Assembly (NCBI GenBank): GCA_015057705.1
Contig: SVDU01000012.1
Span: 1 to 64,000, forward strand
Origin: Paenibacillaceae bacterium
GTDB lineage: Bacteria; Bacillota; Clostridia; Lachnospirales; Lachnospiraceae
DNA: 64,000 nucleotides
Direction of reading: 5' to 3'
The notes beneath the pieces were generated by a model. The model did no database searches, had not been told where the DNA came from, and saw only the letters and a program-made list of their open reading frames with translations. Position 1 is the first letter of the stretch, and each line of letters starts with the position of its first letter. This document shows positions 32,587 through 41,722 of this stretch, piece by piece. The translations under genes were made by a program, and so were the position numbers.

Positions 32587-33360
32587 TCCCCACATATGAT
32601 TTAATGGACCGCTGCCTTTCCCGATGTTTAACTGGTCATTTAAAGCTCCTGTAATATACGCTTTGGCATTTTTAACGCTCTCTTCCAGAGTGCAGCCATT
32701 GGCCAGACTGCAGGCAATGGCGGAGGACAGCGTACATCCGGTCCCATGGGTGTTGGGATTATCAATGCGTTTTCCTATAATCCATACCATGTTTTCTTTG
32801 GTATAGAGAAGATCGTCAGAAGTCTCTGTCAGGTGACCTCCTTTTATTAAAACTGCACATCCCAACTTTTGAAAGATTGCCTCTGCCGCTTTTTCCATAT
32901 GGTTTTTGCTGGTGATTTTTATATTACAAAGGGCCTCTGCTTCCGGGATATTAGGCGTGGCAAGAAGCGCTGCAGGCAGCAGTCTGCTAATCAGCGCATC
33001 CATTGCCGTTTCAGAAAGCAGCTTAGAACCGCTGGTTGATATCATAACCGGATCGACAACCAGATTTTTTACCTTATATTCCTTCAGTTTCGTGGCAATA
33101 GTCTCTATAATTCCGCTGTTTGATACCATGCCGATCTTCACCGCATCGGGAAAAATGTCAGTAAAAATACAATCCATCTGCTGTCCTACAAATTCAGGTG
33201 TCACATCCATAATCGATGTGACACCTGTGGTATTCTGGGCAGTAAGCGCTGTAATTACACTCATTCCATATACCTTGTGTGCAGTCATTGTCTTTAAATC
33301 TGCCTGAATACCAGCGCCGCCGCTGCAGTCAGAGCCTGCAATCGTCAATACTTTTTTCAT
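32578..33360 (-). CDS. thiD: Hydroxymethylpyrimidine / phosphomethylpyrimidine kinase
   Basis: 260 aa. 'VLTIAGSDCSGGAGIQADLKTMTAHKVYGMSVITALTAQNT' is the ThiD N-terminus, and 'DNPNTHGTGCTLSSAIACSLANG' the catalytic ribokinase-type motif with the GTGC anion hole. It phosphorylates HMP and then HMP-phosphate in thiamine synthesis. It overlaps thiE by 4 bp and is last in thiM-thiE-thiD, under TPP riboswitch control. Confidence 0.95.
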   Translation of the reverse strand: MKKVLTIAGSDCSGGAGIQADLKTMTAHKVYGMSVITALTAQNTTGVTSIMDVTPEFVGQQMDCIFTDIFPDAVKIGMVSNSGIIETIATKLKEYKVKNLVVDPVMISTSGSKLLSETAMDALISRLLPAALLATPNIPEAEALCNIKITSKNHMEKAAEAIFQKLGCAVLIKGGHLTETSDDLLYTKENMVWIIGKRIDNPNTHGTGCTLSSAIACSLANGCTLEESVKNAKAYITGALNDQLNIGKGSGPLNHMWGLT

Positions 33361-33995
33361 GAAACCGCCTCCTTCACCAATGATAAAAGAGTCTTTACTG
33401 CTTTTTCCTTATCTTTGGCAGCAAAAACTGCAGAAATAACTGCTACTCCGTCAATACCGCTTCCTTTTAGTTTTAAAATATTATCCTCATTGATTCCGCC
33501 TATGGCTAATACAGGAATGGATACGCAGTTACAGATTTCATTTAAAGTCTCAAAGGTAACAGGATTGGCATCAGTTTTGGTGGAGGTCTCAAAGACTGCA
33601 CCCACCCCGATATAATCTGCACCGTTTTTCTCAGCCAGAAGTGCCTGCTCTTTTGTCTGAGCCGATACTCCAAGTATCTTGTCTTCTCCGATCAGCTCCC
33701 TGCATTTTTTTGCCTCCAGGTCTTTCTGCCCTACGTGAACACCATCTGCCCCTACAGCAAGAGCTACCTGAATATTATCATTTATTACAAAGGGTATTTT
33801 ATATGTTTCAGTGATTCTTCTGATCTCTTTTCCCTCTGCTACAAAGCTGTCGTAATCAAGGTTTTTTTCCCGAAGCTGAATGAACGTAGCACCTGATCTA
33901 ATAATTTCCTCCACCTGGTCATGAAGTTTGTACCCATTCAGCCAGGTCCGGTCGGTCACCACATATAAAAGCATATTTTCTTTAGATACATTCAT
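33357..33995 (-). CDS. thiE: Thiamine-phosphate synthase
   Basis: 212 aa from ATG 33995, with GAGGGTGG upstream; the longer start at 34025 lies inside thiM. 'LLYVVTDRTWL', 'IQLREKNLDYDSF', 'FVINDNIQVALAVGADGVHVGQKDL' and 'VPVLAIGGINEDN' are the ThiE TIM-barrel motifs for HMP-pyrophosphate and thiazole-phosphate binding. It joins the two halves of thiamine phosphate. It overlaps both neighbours. Confidence 0.95.
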   Translation of the reverse strand: MNVSKENMLLYVVTDRTWLNGYKLHDQVEEIIRSGATFIQLREKNLDYDSFVAEGKEIRRITETYKIPFVINDNIQVALAVGADGVHVGQKDLEAKKCRELIGEDKILGVSAQTKEQALLAEKNGADYIGVGAVFETSTKTDANPVTFETLNEICNCVSIPVLAIGGINEDNILKLKGSGIDGVAVISAVFAAKDKEKAVKTLLSLVKEAVS

Positions 33996-34806
33996 ATTTT
34001 CCACCCTCTTTAAGCATCTGTTCATTCAGTCTGCTCATTTCATCAATCAGCAGCATACGGTATGTACCGGTGCCTCCGTGAAGCTGGCAAAGTTTCTTAT
34101 ATGCCAATTCCCCACACAATCCCATCCCACATACGGCAGCTGCAGAGGCCTTTAAAATACTGCCGGGATTGGCTCCCACATAACTTCCGGTAACAGCAGC
34201 GAGCATGCAGCCGGTTCCAGTGATTCTGCTCATCATGATATGACCGTTTCTGATTGCATACCCATGATTCTCATCAGCAACCACATCAATGGCTCCTGTA
34301 ATCGCGATGACAGAACCGGTTCTTTTTGAGAACTCTTTTGCAAAGTCTGCCACACTTTTTAAATTGTCCTCCGTCACTTTATCCCCTTCACAGGCATCCA
34401 CACCTGCAGTCTTTCCTTCTCCTGCTGCCAGGAATTTAATTTCCGATATATTGCCTTTTATTACGGAAAACCGGATCTCTTCCAGAAGCTGATATGCTAT
34501 TTTTTTCCGAAATGCCGATGCACCGGCTCCTACAGGATCAAAAACAACAGGCAGACCGCACTGATTTGCTTTCTTTCCTGCTGCCAGCATGGATATGGCG
34601 GTACGTTCATTCAGGGTTCCCATATTGAGTACAAGAGCGGAAGAAATAGCGGTAATATCCGTAACTTCATTGATATCATCTGCCATAATCGGAGATCCTC
34701 CGCTTGCCAGAATGATGTTGGCACAGTCGTTTACAGTTACATAATTTGTAATTGTATGGACCAGTGGAACATTGTTTCTTACATTCGTAATAATTTGTTC
34801 AAACAT
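33982..34806 (-). CDS. thiM: Hydroxyethylthiazole kinase
   Basis: 274 aa from ATG 34806, with AAAAGGAG upstream; the frame to 34914 crosses the riboswitch and is rejected. 'NVPLVHTITNYVTVNDCANIILASGGSPIMADD' and 'PVVFDPVGAGASAFR' are ThiM motifs, and 'ITGTGCMLAAVTGSYVG' holds the catalytic GTGC loop. It salvages thiazole alcohol for ThiE. It is first in the thi operon, directly behind the TPP riboswitch and terminator. No de novo thi genes are seen, so this operon is of the salvage type. Confidence 0.95.
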   Translation of the reverse strand: MFEQIITNVRNNVPLVHTITNYVTVNDCANIILASGGSPIMADDINEVTDITAISSALVLNMGTLNERTAISMLAAGKKANQCGLPVVFDPVGAGASAFRKKIAYQLLEEIRFSVIKGNISEIKFLAAGEGKTAGVDACEGDKVTEDNLKSVADFAKEFSKRTGSVIAITGAIDVVADENHGYAIRNGHIMMSRITGTGCMLAAVTGSYVGANPGSILKASAAAVCGMGLCGELAYKKLCQLHGGTGTYRMLLIDEMSRLNEQMLKEGGKYECI

Positions 34807-34843
34807 TTTCCTTACTCCTTTTCCTGTTTTGAGGGAAAAAAAT

Positions 34844-34869
34844 GAGATATGCCCATAAAGACATATCTC
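34844..34869 (-). terminator. Riboswitch-controlled terminator before thiM
   Basis: GAGATATG/CATATCTC 8-bp stem (34844-34851 / 34862-34869), followed on the minus strand by ATTTTTTT. It lies between the TPP aptamer and thiM, so it is the likely expression platform. Confidence 0.8.
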
Positions 34870-34881
34870 ATAATAGTTAGT

Positions 34882-34976
34882 AAGAGTGGCTGTCCCTACG
34901 TTGGCATTACCCAAATCAGGTTATAAGGGTCGAAGTTCTTTACTTCCTCTCAGCCGGGTCACCAGCTCCCCAAAAC
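34882..34976 (-). promoter_or_regulatory. TPP riboswitch (THI element)
   Basis: On the minus strand the conserved blocks occur in order: GGGGAGC near the 5' end, GGCTGAGA, GACCC, ACCTGAT, then GGGTAATGCCAACGTAGGGA. These are the defining pieces of the TPP-binding aptamer. A terminator hairpin follows, and thiM begins about 75 nt downstream. High TPP should stop transcription of thiMED. Confidence 0.95.
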
Positions 34977-34993
34977 ATTATTGAATTTTCTCG

Positions 34994-35022
34994 ATTTTAA
35001 CACAGGGGATAGAAGCTGTCAA
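34994..35022 (-). promoter_or_regulatory. Promoter of the thiMED operon
   Basis: TTGACA (plus 35017-35022), 17-bp spacer, TAAAAT (plus 34994-34999) on the minus strand. The -35 overlaps the stop codon of the GGDEF/HD-GYP gene. Confidence 0.85.
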
Positions 35023-37625
35023 TTCAATCCCTTCATATGGTTCACAAAAAATTCAACCAGCTCCGGATCAAACTGTTTTCCTGAACCCTTAATCAGCTCG
35101 TCTTTTGCATAGGCGGAAGGCAGTGCCTTCCGGTAGCTTCTGTCACTTGTCATGGCGTCGTAAGCATCCGCTATGGTGATGATTCTTGCAAACAGCGGAA
35201 TGTCTGTTTTGCTTCTTCCTTTGGGATATCCCTTGCCATCCCACCGCTCATGATGACATAAAACAATCTCCGCTATCTCCGACATATTAGGGGAGGTGTT
35301 TAAGATTCGGTATCCGATCTCTGAATGCTTTCTGACCTCCTGATATTCATCTTCCGTTAAGATTCCGGGTTTATTTAATACCTCTTCCTGAATTCCGATT
35401 TTTCCAATATCATGAAGAAGACCGGCTGCCTTAATCTTATTTATATCGCTGTCGGGCAACCCCATCTGCTTTGCCATTGTCTCACAGATTTCTGCCACTC
35501 TCTGGGAATGCTGCTCTTCTCTTGGATTCTTTTCATGAAGGGTATTTAATATAATATCAATGGTTTTGCTTCTTCTGCTACTGGCCTCATATAACTTATT
35601 CTGATACATCTCATCTTCTGCCAGCTTTACCGCTTTTTGAATGGGCATCCCGGATTCCTCAATAATGTGATATCCAAACGAAACCGAAAGCTCGATTCCA
35701 TTGATGGTCTCCTTTGCACATTTTTCTTTTAATTCCCGGATATACCGGTCTGTCTCCCCTCTTTCTGTCCTTCTTAAAATAATAGCAAACTCGTCTCCGC
35801 CTACACGGCTGATTAATTCCCCTTTCTTTCCTGAATCCGCCAGGATTTCGGCAAACCGCTTCAGCATATAATCTCCGTATTCGTGACCGAACGAATCGTT
35901 TACCATCTTTAGTCCATTAAGATCCGAGAAAATGACACTGATGGGATAATTTTCAGACTGATTCAGATCCTTTGATACCAGGTCAAAATACCTTCTGTTG
36001 TGCAGTCCTGTTATATGATCATGATAACTGATCTCTTCGATTTTCTTAATATAATTATGAGTTTCTGTGATGTTTCTGGCAATTGCAATGGCTTTGTCAT
36101 CAAACCATTTTACAATCCGCAGTTCATGATATTCTGTAATCCGTGCGCTGGTCCACTCATACTCGATTTTCTGGTTTTCTCCAGTGAGAAAAACCTGATC
36201 GATCAGCTCCCTGCCCTTTTCAGCAATAGGTTTTGGCATTACATCGGTAATATTTTTACCAATAAAACGCTCCCTCTTAAAAAACAGATGATCCAGATCT
36301 CCAATACAGTCTAAAAAGACACCTTCCTGGGAAATGACAAATACTGTGTCAGGAATGGCTTCCATCAGCGAATGGGCATACTTAAGGCTATGATACATCT
36401 GTGTTTCCCGCTCTGTTAAAATCTGGTTCTGCAAGATTAATTGTTTCTGGGAATCCACATTCTCTTTGAGAGAATGCTCCAGCTTTTCATTGCTTTGTTT
36501 TAACTGCTGCTTCATTTCATCCAGAGATTTTCCTATTAATCCAAATTCATCGGTTCTTTTTACCAGTTCTCTGCTGACTTCCTGGTCAAAGTTGCGAACT
36601 CCTATCTCTTTTATTTCTCTTAAAATAGCTTTCACCGGATGGTCAATGATTCTTCCGGTGAGAAAAAAAACGGTGAGGGACATAAACATAAGGGATATTC
36701 CGAATATCCAAATGAACGTATTTGACAGCTGCCGTATGGGTTTATTAATGGAGCTCTCCGGTATTTCAAAGACAATTTTCCAGCCCAGATCATTTAGTGT
36801 CTTATAAAACACAGTAATTTCCTGTTTATTTTTAAGATAAGATGTTCTTCCATTGTCACTTGAAATAACTTCTGAAACAGCAGCAAGATAAGACTGATTA
36901 TTGGAATCGTATACAGTGCCTTTTGCTTTCACCGCAGCTTCGCTTTCCGCAGCGAGATAGGTTCCTTCCCTATTAATAATATAGGTTGTACCATCATGAC
37001 TGGCAATGTAATCGGAGATGAATTTCTGCATGGAAGACAGTCCTACGTCCACAGTTACACAGCCTGTAAATTTACCGTTACCATCATAGACAGGCTGGGA
37101 ACAGGTAATCATATATAGATTACTGGTCTGGTCATAGTACATATCCGTCCACACAATGTTATTTGTTTTCTTTACCAGAGCATAGTAATCCTGAGAAAAG
37201 TAATCATAGTCAGCGTTACTGTAATCAAATGTTGTTATAATCCGGTCGCCATCCCGGTACACATAGGGTCCCATATATTTTTGAGATTTGTCATATGCAT
37301 ATGGCTCATACCAGATCCCGGCACCCAGTATAAACTGATTATCCTGGACAATGGGTTTTAAAATCCGGATAAAATAATCTGGTGAATAATCTTTGCAGCC
37401 ATTTCCTGCAAACACAGCCAGAGCCCTGGATATTTCAGCTGCATCATTCATGTTCTTTTCGATGATGTTTTTCTGTATCTCTTTCTCTGCAGATATTCGT
37501 TCACTGGTTTCATGATCAACCAGCCTTTTTGCTGTCTTTACACTGGCATTATAACTCAGCATAAGGACTACACATAATACGGGAATAACGATCAGAAGCA
37601 TTTTCATTCGAATATGGCTAAGCAT
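35019..37625 (-). CDS. dCache-HAMP-PAS-GGDEF-HD-GYP signalling protein
   Basis: 868 aa. Transmembrane helix at the N-terminus, extracellular dCache sensor (about 30-290, 'GAGIWYEPYAYDKSQKYMG' and 'WTDMYYDQTSNLYMITCSQPVYDG'), second helix near 300-320, HAMP ('IIDHPVKAILREI'), and a coiled coil with PAS ('IPDTVFVISQEGVFLD'). Then follow GGDEF with 'RVGGDEFAIIL', and HD-GYP from about 697 with the metal HD pair near 738 ('LLHDIGKIG') and 'HHERWDGKGYPKG' near 791-803. It may both make and degrade cyclic di-GMP, switched by an external ligand. Monocistronic. Confidence 0.92.
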   Translation of the reverse strand: MLSHIRMKMLLIVIPVLCVVLMLSYNASVKTAKRLVDHETSERISAEKEIQKNIIEKNMNDAAEISRALAVFAGNGCKDYSPDYFIRILKPIVQDNQFILGAGIWYEPYAYDKSQKYMGPYVYRDGDRIITTFDYSNADYDYFSQDYYALVKKTNNIVWTDMYYDQTSNLYMITCSQPVYDGNGKFTGCVTVDVGLSSMQKFISDYIASHDGTTYIINREGTYLAAESEAAVKAKGTVYDSNNQSYLAAVSEVISSDNGRTSYLKNKQEITVFYKTLNDLGWKIVFEIPESSINKPIRQLSNTFIWIFGISLMFMSLTVFFLTGRIIDHPVKAILREIKEIGVRNFDQEVSRELVKRTDEFGLIGKSLDEMKQQLKQSNEKLEHSLKENVDSQKQLILQNQILTERETQMYHSLKYAHSLMEAIPDTVFVISQEGVFLDCIGDLDHLFFKRERFIGKNITDVMPKPIAEKGRELIDQVFLTGENQKIEYEWTSARITEYHELRIVKWFDDKAIAIARNITETHNYIKKIEEISYHDHITGLHNRRYFDLVSKDLNQSENYPISVIFSDLNGLKMVNDSFGHEYGDYMLKRFAEILADSGKKGELISRVGGDEFAIILRRTERGETDRYIRELKEKCAKETINGIELSVSFGYHIIEESGMPIQKAVKLAEDEMYQNKLYEASSRRSKTIDIILNTLHEKNPREEQHSQRVAEICETMAKQMGLPDSDINKIKAAGLLHDIGKIGIQEEVLNKPGILTEDEYQEVRKHSEIGYRILNTSPNMSEIAEIVLCHHERWDGKGYPKGRSKTDIPLFARIITIADAYDAMTSDRSYRKALPSAYAKDELIKGSGKQFDPELVEFFVNHMKGLN

Positions 37626-37740
37626 ACCATCACCTCTATCATACGTATTCTTTCATTGAACTATTTCAAATAGTTTAATTATATTATCGACAGATTGTCA
37701 AGCTGAATTAAAGTTGAACGATAAAAATTAAATATAAAAA

Positions 37741-37780
37741 AACCGGCTCTGGGTTCTGTTCATAGAATCCAAAGCCGGTT
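37741..37780 (-). terminator. Terminator after the ferredoxin-type aldo/keto reductase
   Basis: AACCGGCT/AGCCGGTT outer stem with an inner GGTTCT/AGAATCC stem. On the minus strand it is followed by TTTTTT. The A-run on the other side would let it serve both directions. Confidence 0.8.
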
Positions 37781-37791
37781 TTTCATGTAAT

Positions 37792-38961
37792 TTATTTATC
37801 AAATCTCATAACCTTTTTAATCAGGAACCGCAGCGGTTTGTAGGTAAACCCTTCCAGTGACTTAGCCACCTGCGTCATTTCCCCGCTGATCTTAATATGT
37901 TGGGGACAATGGGATTCACACTTTTTACACTTTACACAAAGCGATGCATTGCGGGGTTCATTTTTAATGCCGGTCTGCATGATGTATTTGACTTTGGAAG
38001 CTAATTTTCCCTCTATCTCCGTGTCATTATAACAGGAAAAACAGGTTGGGATATCCACTCCCATAGGACACGGCATACAATAATTACAACCGGTGCATGG
38101 AACCTTTATTGTCTGGTCAAGAATCTCCTTAACCCGTTTAAATAAATTAAAATCCTCATCAGTAAAGGCATTAACCTCCGTCTCGGAAGCCACTCTGATA
38201 TTTTCCTTTAACATTTCCATAGAATTCATTCCTGAAAGTACAACCGTGACCTCTGGCTGATTCCAGAGCCATTTAAAAGCCCACTCTGCAGGTGAACGCT
38301 TCACATGGGCATTGTCCCAGATTGACTTCACCTCTTTTGGGAGATTTGTCACCAGCTTTCCTCCCCGCAGTGGTTCCATAACCATGACTGGGAGGCCTTT
38401 ACTGGAAGCATACCGGATTCCCTCTATGCCAGCCTGTTTGTTCTCATCTAAATAGTTATACTGAAGCAGACAGAATTCCCATGGATAAATGTCTACCAGC
38501 CGGATAAACTCATCTCTTCCTCCGTGGTAGGAAAAACCAATGTTCCTAATCTGGCCTTTATTCTTCTTTTCTACGATCCATTCATTAATCCCCAGCTTTA
38601 TCAGTCGGTTCCATACCGTTGTATCAGGCAGCATATGGATTAAGTAATAGTCGATATAATCGGTCTGAAGCCGTTCTAATTCGGTTAAAAAGATCCGGTC
38701 AAAGTCCTCATACTTTTTAATGGTATGAGGAGGCATTTTAGTAGCAATCTTCACCCGTTCCCTGTATCCCTTAGAAAGCACCCTTCCTAAAACCACTTCG
38801 CTGTTTGGATAGATATATGCAGTATCAAAATAATTAACGCCATGCTCGATCGCATAAATGATCTGCTTTTCCACTTCCTTTTCATCCCTGCTAAACCTCA
38901 TACAGCCAAAACCCAGGGTGGAAAGTTCGTCCTGATTTTTGGGATTGATCCGATACTTCAT
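37792..38961 (-). CDS. Aldo/keto reductase with C-terminal 2x[4Fe-4S] ferredoxin domain
   Basis: 389 aa. Residues 1-270 are an AKR TIM barrel: 'LGFGCMRFSRDEKEVEK', 'NYFDTAYIYPNSE' with catalytic Asp/Tyr, 'VKIATKMPPH' with Lys and 'YYLIHMLPD' with His. The C-terminus has 'CTGCNYCMPCPMGVDIPTC' and, after a gap, 'CVKCKKCESHCPQHI', two iron-sulfur clusters. This AKR/ferredoxin fusion is common in anaerobes and probably uses ferredoxin electrons. It is downstream of the RbsD/FucU gene with an 85-bp gap, possibly an end member of the transport operon. Confidence 0.9.
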   Translation of the reverse strand: MKYRINPKNQDELSTLGFGCMRFSRDEKEVEKQIIYAIEHGVNYFDTAYIYPNSEVVLGRVLSKGYRERVKIATKMPPHTIKKYEDFDRIFLTELERLQTDYIDYYLIHMLPDTTVWNRLIKLGINEWIVEKKNKGQIRNIGFSYHGGRDEFIRLVDIYPWEFCLLQYNYLDENKQAGIEGIRYASSKGLPVMVMEPLRGGKLVTNLPKEVKSIWDNAHVKRSPAEWAFKWLWNQPEVTVVLSGMNSMEMLKENIRVASETEVNAFTDEDFNLFKRVKEILDQTIKVPCTGCNYCMPCPMGVDIPTCFSCYNDTEIEGKLASKVKYIMQTGIKNEPRNASLCVKCKKCESHCPQHIKISGEMTQVAKSLEGFTYKPLRFLIKKVMRFDK

Positions 38962-39046
38962 GCCTCATCCTCCTGAATTGGGATTTTTATTCTTATTATA
39001 ATCCTTTCTGCTATGATAGCAAGCAGATCCTTTCAGGAATATTTAA

Positions 39047-39481
39047 TTATTTTACCACGCCTTTTTTCAGTATGATATTGGCATACAATTCACTTTCCCC
39101 TGTCATAATCACAACGGAGGAGTGATTCTTTGTCCGGTCGTAAAATTCCCACTTGTCAATTTCTTCAAAGCAGGCAGCCCCTCTCTCGTCATGCTTTGCC
39201 ACAATTTCCTTATATTTGTCCCAGATGGGAGTCTTAACGTCATCCCCTGGAACCACTCCCATCAGCGTAACCGGATGATCCACATAGGTATCAAGGGGAA
39301 ACAGCTGTAAAATTGCGTCCAGTATTTCCGGCACCCCGTGCCCATCCAGACGGATCACCTTTTTGCCGTAAGTATGACCTGGAAAGTTTCCGTCTCCAAT
39401 GGTAAGCTCATCGGTATGACCCATTTCACATAAAACCTTTAATAACTCGGGGCTGATAATTGATGGAATTCCTTTTAACAT
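39047..39481 (-). CDS. RbsD/FucU-family sugar mutarotase
   Basis: 144 aa. 'LLKVLCEMGHTDELTIGDGNFPG' gives the catalytic His and Asp of the RbsD/FucU fold, followed by 'IRLDGHGVPEILDAILQLFPLDTY' and a C-terminal 'ESELYANIILKKGVV'. The family converts sugar anomers (ribose pyranase or L-fucose mutarotase) after import. The sequence is closer to the FucU type, but the substrate is not certain. It follows the binding-protein gene by 56 bp in the ABC importer operon. Confidence 0.85.
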   Translation of the reverse strand: MLKGIPSIISPELLKVLCEMGHTDELTIGDGNFPGHTYGKKVIRLDGHGVPEILDAILQLFPLDTYVDHPVTLMGVVPGDDVKTPIWDKYKEIVAKHDERGAACFEEIDKWEFYDRTKNHSSVVIMTGESELYANIILKKGVVK

Positions 39482-39537
39482 AATATTTTTCTCCTTTTCT
39501 CAAAGAGCGCTCCCCTGTGAAGGAGAGCGCTTCAAAA

Positions 39538-40683
39538 TTAATCGTATAAGTTTTGTGATATCTCACTGCTGTCCATATTGTCTTTGTTGTACCACTGGCT
39601 TCCTGTATCAACATCTGCAACGGATTCTCCCTTTGCAGCTGCAACTGCCAGTTTTACGGTCTGATAACCGATTTCTACCGGTGCCTGGGTAACAGCGCCT
39701 GCCAGTTTTCCTGTTTTGATTGCATCTTTAATCATAGTTCCTGAGTCAAATGCAACACCGATAACATCTTTTCCTAATCTTCCTAAATTCTCGTCGCCGG
39801 TAATCAGACCCTCACCAGTCTTTTGGTTGGAAGCAAAGATACAGATGGTATCTTCTTTGTTTAAAATGGTCTGTGCATCGGTAGTCATTAAGGAAGCTTC
39901 TACCTTTGAAGGAACGGCAACATCAAGTATGACATCTGCTGAGTTTCCTTTGTCTGTCTTAGAGTCGGTTACAAACTTATCATTGCCGGTGATACATACG
40001 GTTTTTCCGTCTGCCTTTATTAATTCTGTTATTTTGTCAATAAAACCAAGACCACGGCTGATAATCGACTCTGAGGTTGCATCCTGGTTCAGTACGCCGA
40101 TGCGGACGCTTTTTGATGACTTGGCAATTAAATCTTTAATAAGCGGATAGGTGTTTTCTGCCGCAACTTCACCTGCCTTGTAATTATCTGTGGCCGCATT
40201 GGCGACAACAGCACCCTTTGGTGCATCCGGAACACCGGAGTCAAATCCGATAATCGGTATTTTTGCATCCTGGGAAGATTTAATGCTGTCGTTAAGGGCT
40301 GAAACATCAAGAGCTGCCAGTCCGATTGCCGCCGGTTTCATCTGAACTGCATTGTTCATCATCTGAACCTGTTGTGCAATATCTGATTCTGAATCCGGTC
40401 CCTGAAATTCCAGGTGAACGCCCAGTTCCCCAGATGCCTTCTGTGCTCCCTTATAAACCGCCTGCCAGTACTGGGACTGAAAGCCCTTTGCCACCATGTA
40501 AACGGTCATATCTTCCTTGCCTTTTGCTGCTTCAGTAGCTGCCTGGGTACCTGCCTCTTTTGTTTTGCTTTCTGCCGCTGCTGTGGTCTTCACATCATTA
40601 GTAGAAGAATTGCTTGCGCAGCCGGCAGTCAGTGATGCCATCATAGCTGCTGTGATTAAAACGCCCCATACATTTTTCTTCAT
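39538..40683 (-). CDS. Ribose-type sugar ABC transporter substrate-binding lipoprotein
   Basis: 381 aa from ATG 40683, with AGGAGG upstream; the ORF extension to 40833 is inside the permease gene. The signal peptide ends in the lipobox LTAGC with Cys 22, so it is a lipoprotein. 'VYMVAKGFQSQYWQAVYKGAQKASGELGV' and 'IPIIGFDSGVPDAPKGAVV' are periplasmic-binding-protein type I (RbsB/ALS) motifs. It delivers a sugar to the permease encoded upstream. Third gene of the ATPase-permease-binding protein-mutarotase operon. Confidence 0.9.
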   Translation of the reverse strand: MKKNVWGVLITAAMMASLTAGCASNSSTNDVKTTAAAESKTKEAGTQAATEAAKGKEDMTVYMVAKGFQSQYWQAVYKGAQKASGELGVHLEFQGPDSESDIAQQVQMMNNAVQMKPAAIGLAALDVSALNDSIKSSQDAKIPIIGFDSGVPDAPKGAVVANAATDNYKAGEVAAENTYPLIKDLIAKSSKSVRIGVLNQDATSESIISRGLGFIDKITELIKADGKTVCITGNDKFVTDSKTDKGNSADVILDVAVPSKVEASLMTTDAQTILNKEDTICIFASNQKTGEGLITGDENLGRLGKDVIGVAFDSGTMIKDAIKTGKLAGAVTQAPVEIGYQTVKLAVAAAKGESVADVDTGSQWYNKDNMDSSEISQNLYD

Positions 40684-40735
40684 TGTTTGCTTCCTCCTGG
40701 TTTTTTTATGTAAATTCTTGCGAATTACACTGCGC

Positions 40736-41722
40736 TCAGCTCTTTCTCCTGTTACGGTACACATCGGCAAATACAGCAACGATGATGACCAGACCTGTGG
40801 CAACCTGCTGGTAGTGGGTCTGAAGTCCCACAAAGGGCAGCCCTGTCTTTAATACAGAAATAATAAATACACCGATCATGGTTCCGGCTATGGTTCCGAT
40901 TCCGCCTGACATGGAAGTTCCCCCAATTACAACACCGGCTATGGCATCCATCTCAAATCCGGCTCCGCCTCCCGGCAGCAGCGTGGAATAAATGGTGGAA
41001 TAGGCAAGACCTGCAATCCCTGCAAAGGTACCGCTGATGATATAGGCAATGATTAAATATTTATCCACATTGACTCCGGATAACCGGGTTGCCTCTTTGT
41101 TACTTCCAAGCGATAAGATATAGCGTCCTGCTTTGGTTTTGTTCATTACCACTGCCATGACAATGGCAGCTGCAATCAGGAATAAAAATCCGGTTGGAAT
41201 TAAGAGTCCGCTCTCTGTTTTAATTTTAAATATGGCGCGGTACCAGCCTTCCGGATCAGAACCTGATTTCCAGGTAACCGACTGGGCTCCTGTGATAATG
41301 GAACCGATTCCTTTTGAAAGCATCATGGTTCCTAGGGTTGCAATAAAGGGCGGAAGCCCCATTTTTGCCACCAGCAGGCCATTTACAACACCAAAGGCAG
41401 TTCCGATTAAAATACAGATAATAATCACCAGCCATATGGGAAATCCCATATTTACGCTTAAGTATCCTGCCACCAGACCGGACATGGTAAGCACGGTTCC
41501 GATGGATAAATCGATTCCTCCTGTTGCAATTACAAAGCAGATGCCGATTGCCATGAATCCAATATAATAGGAGGCATCAAAAATATTCACCATGGTGTTA
41601 TAGGTTGCAAATCTGGGATTCATGATTCCGAATGCCAGGTAGATTACGATGAGCGCCAGCAATGCTACCAGCCTCTGGGTTCCTATCGCCTTTATTAGCG
41701 GGTTATTTTTCAGTTTTTCCAT
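40736..41722 (-). CDS. Ribose-type sugar ABC transporter permease
   Basis: 328 aa, about ten transmembrane helices. 'FVIATGGIDLSIGTVLTMSGLVAGYLS' and 'LGSNKEATRLSGVNVDKYLIIAYIISG' are the RbsC/BPD-2 signature segments, including the cytoplasmic loop that contacts the ATPase. It overlaps the ATPase gene by 20 bp, so translation is coupled. Confidence 0.92.
   Translation of the reverse strand: MEKLKNNPLIKAIGTQRLVALLALIVIYLAFGIMNPRFATYNTMVNIFDASYYIGFMAIGICFVIATGGIDLSIGTVLTMSGLVAGYLSVNMGFPIWLVIIICILIGTAFGVVNGLLVAKMGLPPFIATLGTMMLSKGIGSIITGAQSVTWKSGSDPEGWYRAIFKIKTESGLLIPTGFLFLIAAAIVMAVVMNKTKAGRYILSLGSNKEATRLSGVNVDKYLIIAYIISGTFAGIAGLAYSTIYSTLLPGGGAGFEMDAIAGVVIGGTSMSGGIGTIAGTMIGVFIISVLKTGLPFVGLQTHYQQVATGLVIIVAVFADVYRNRRKS

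Noticed and set aside
39317-39540. Hairpins or extra genes between the RbsD/FucU gene and the binding-protein gene
   Set aside because: The frames here are shadows of the mutarotase gene and no stable hairpin is visible.
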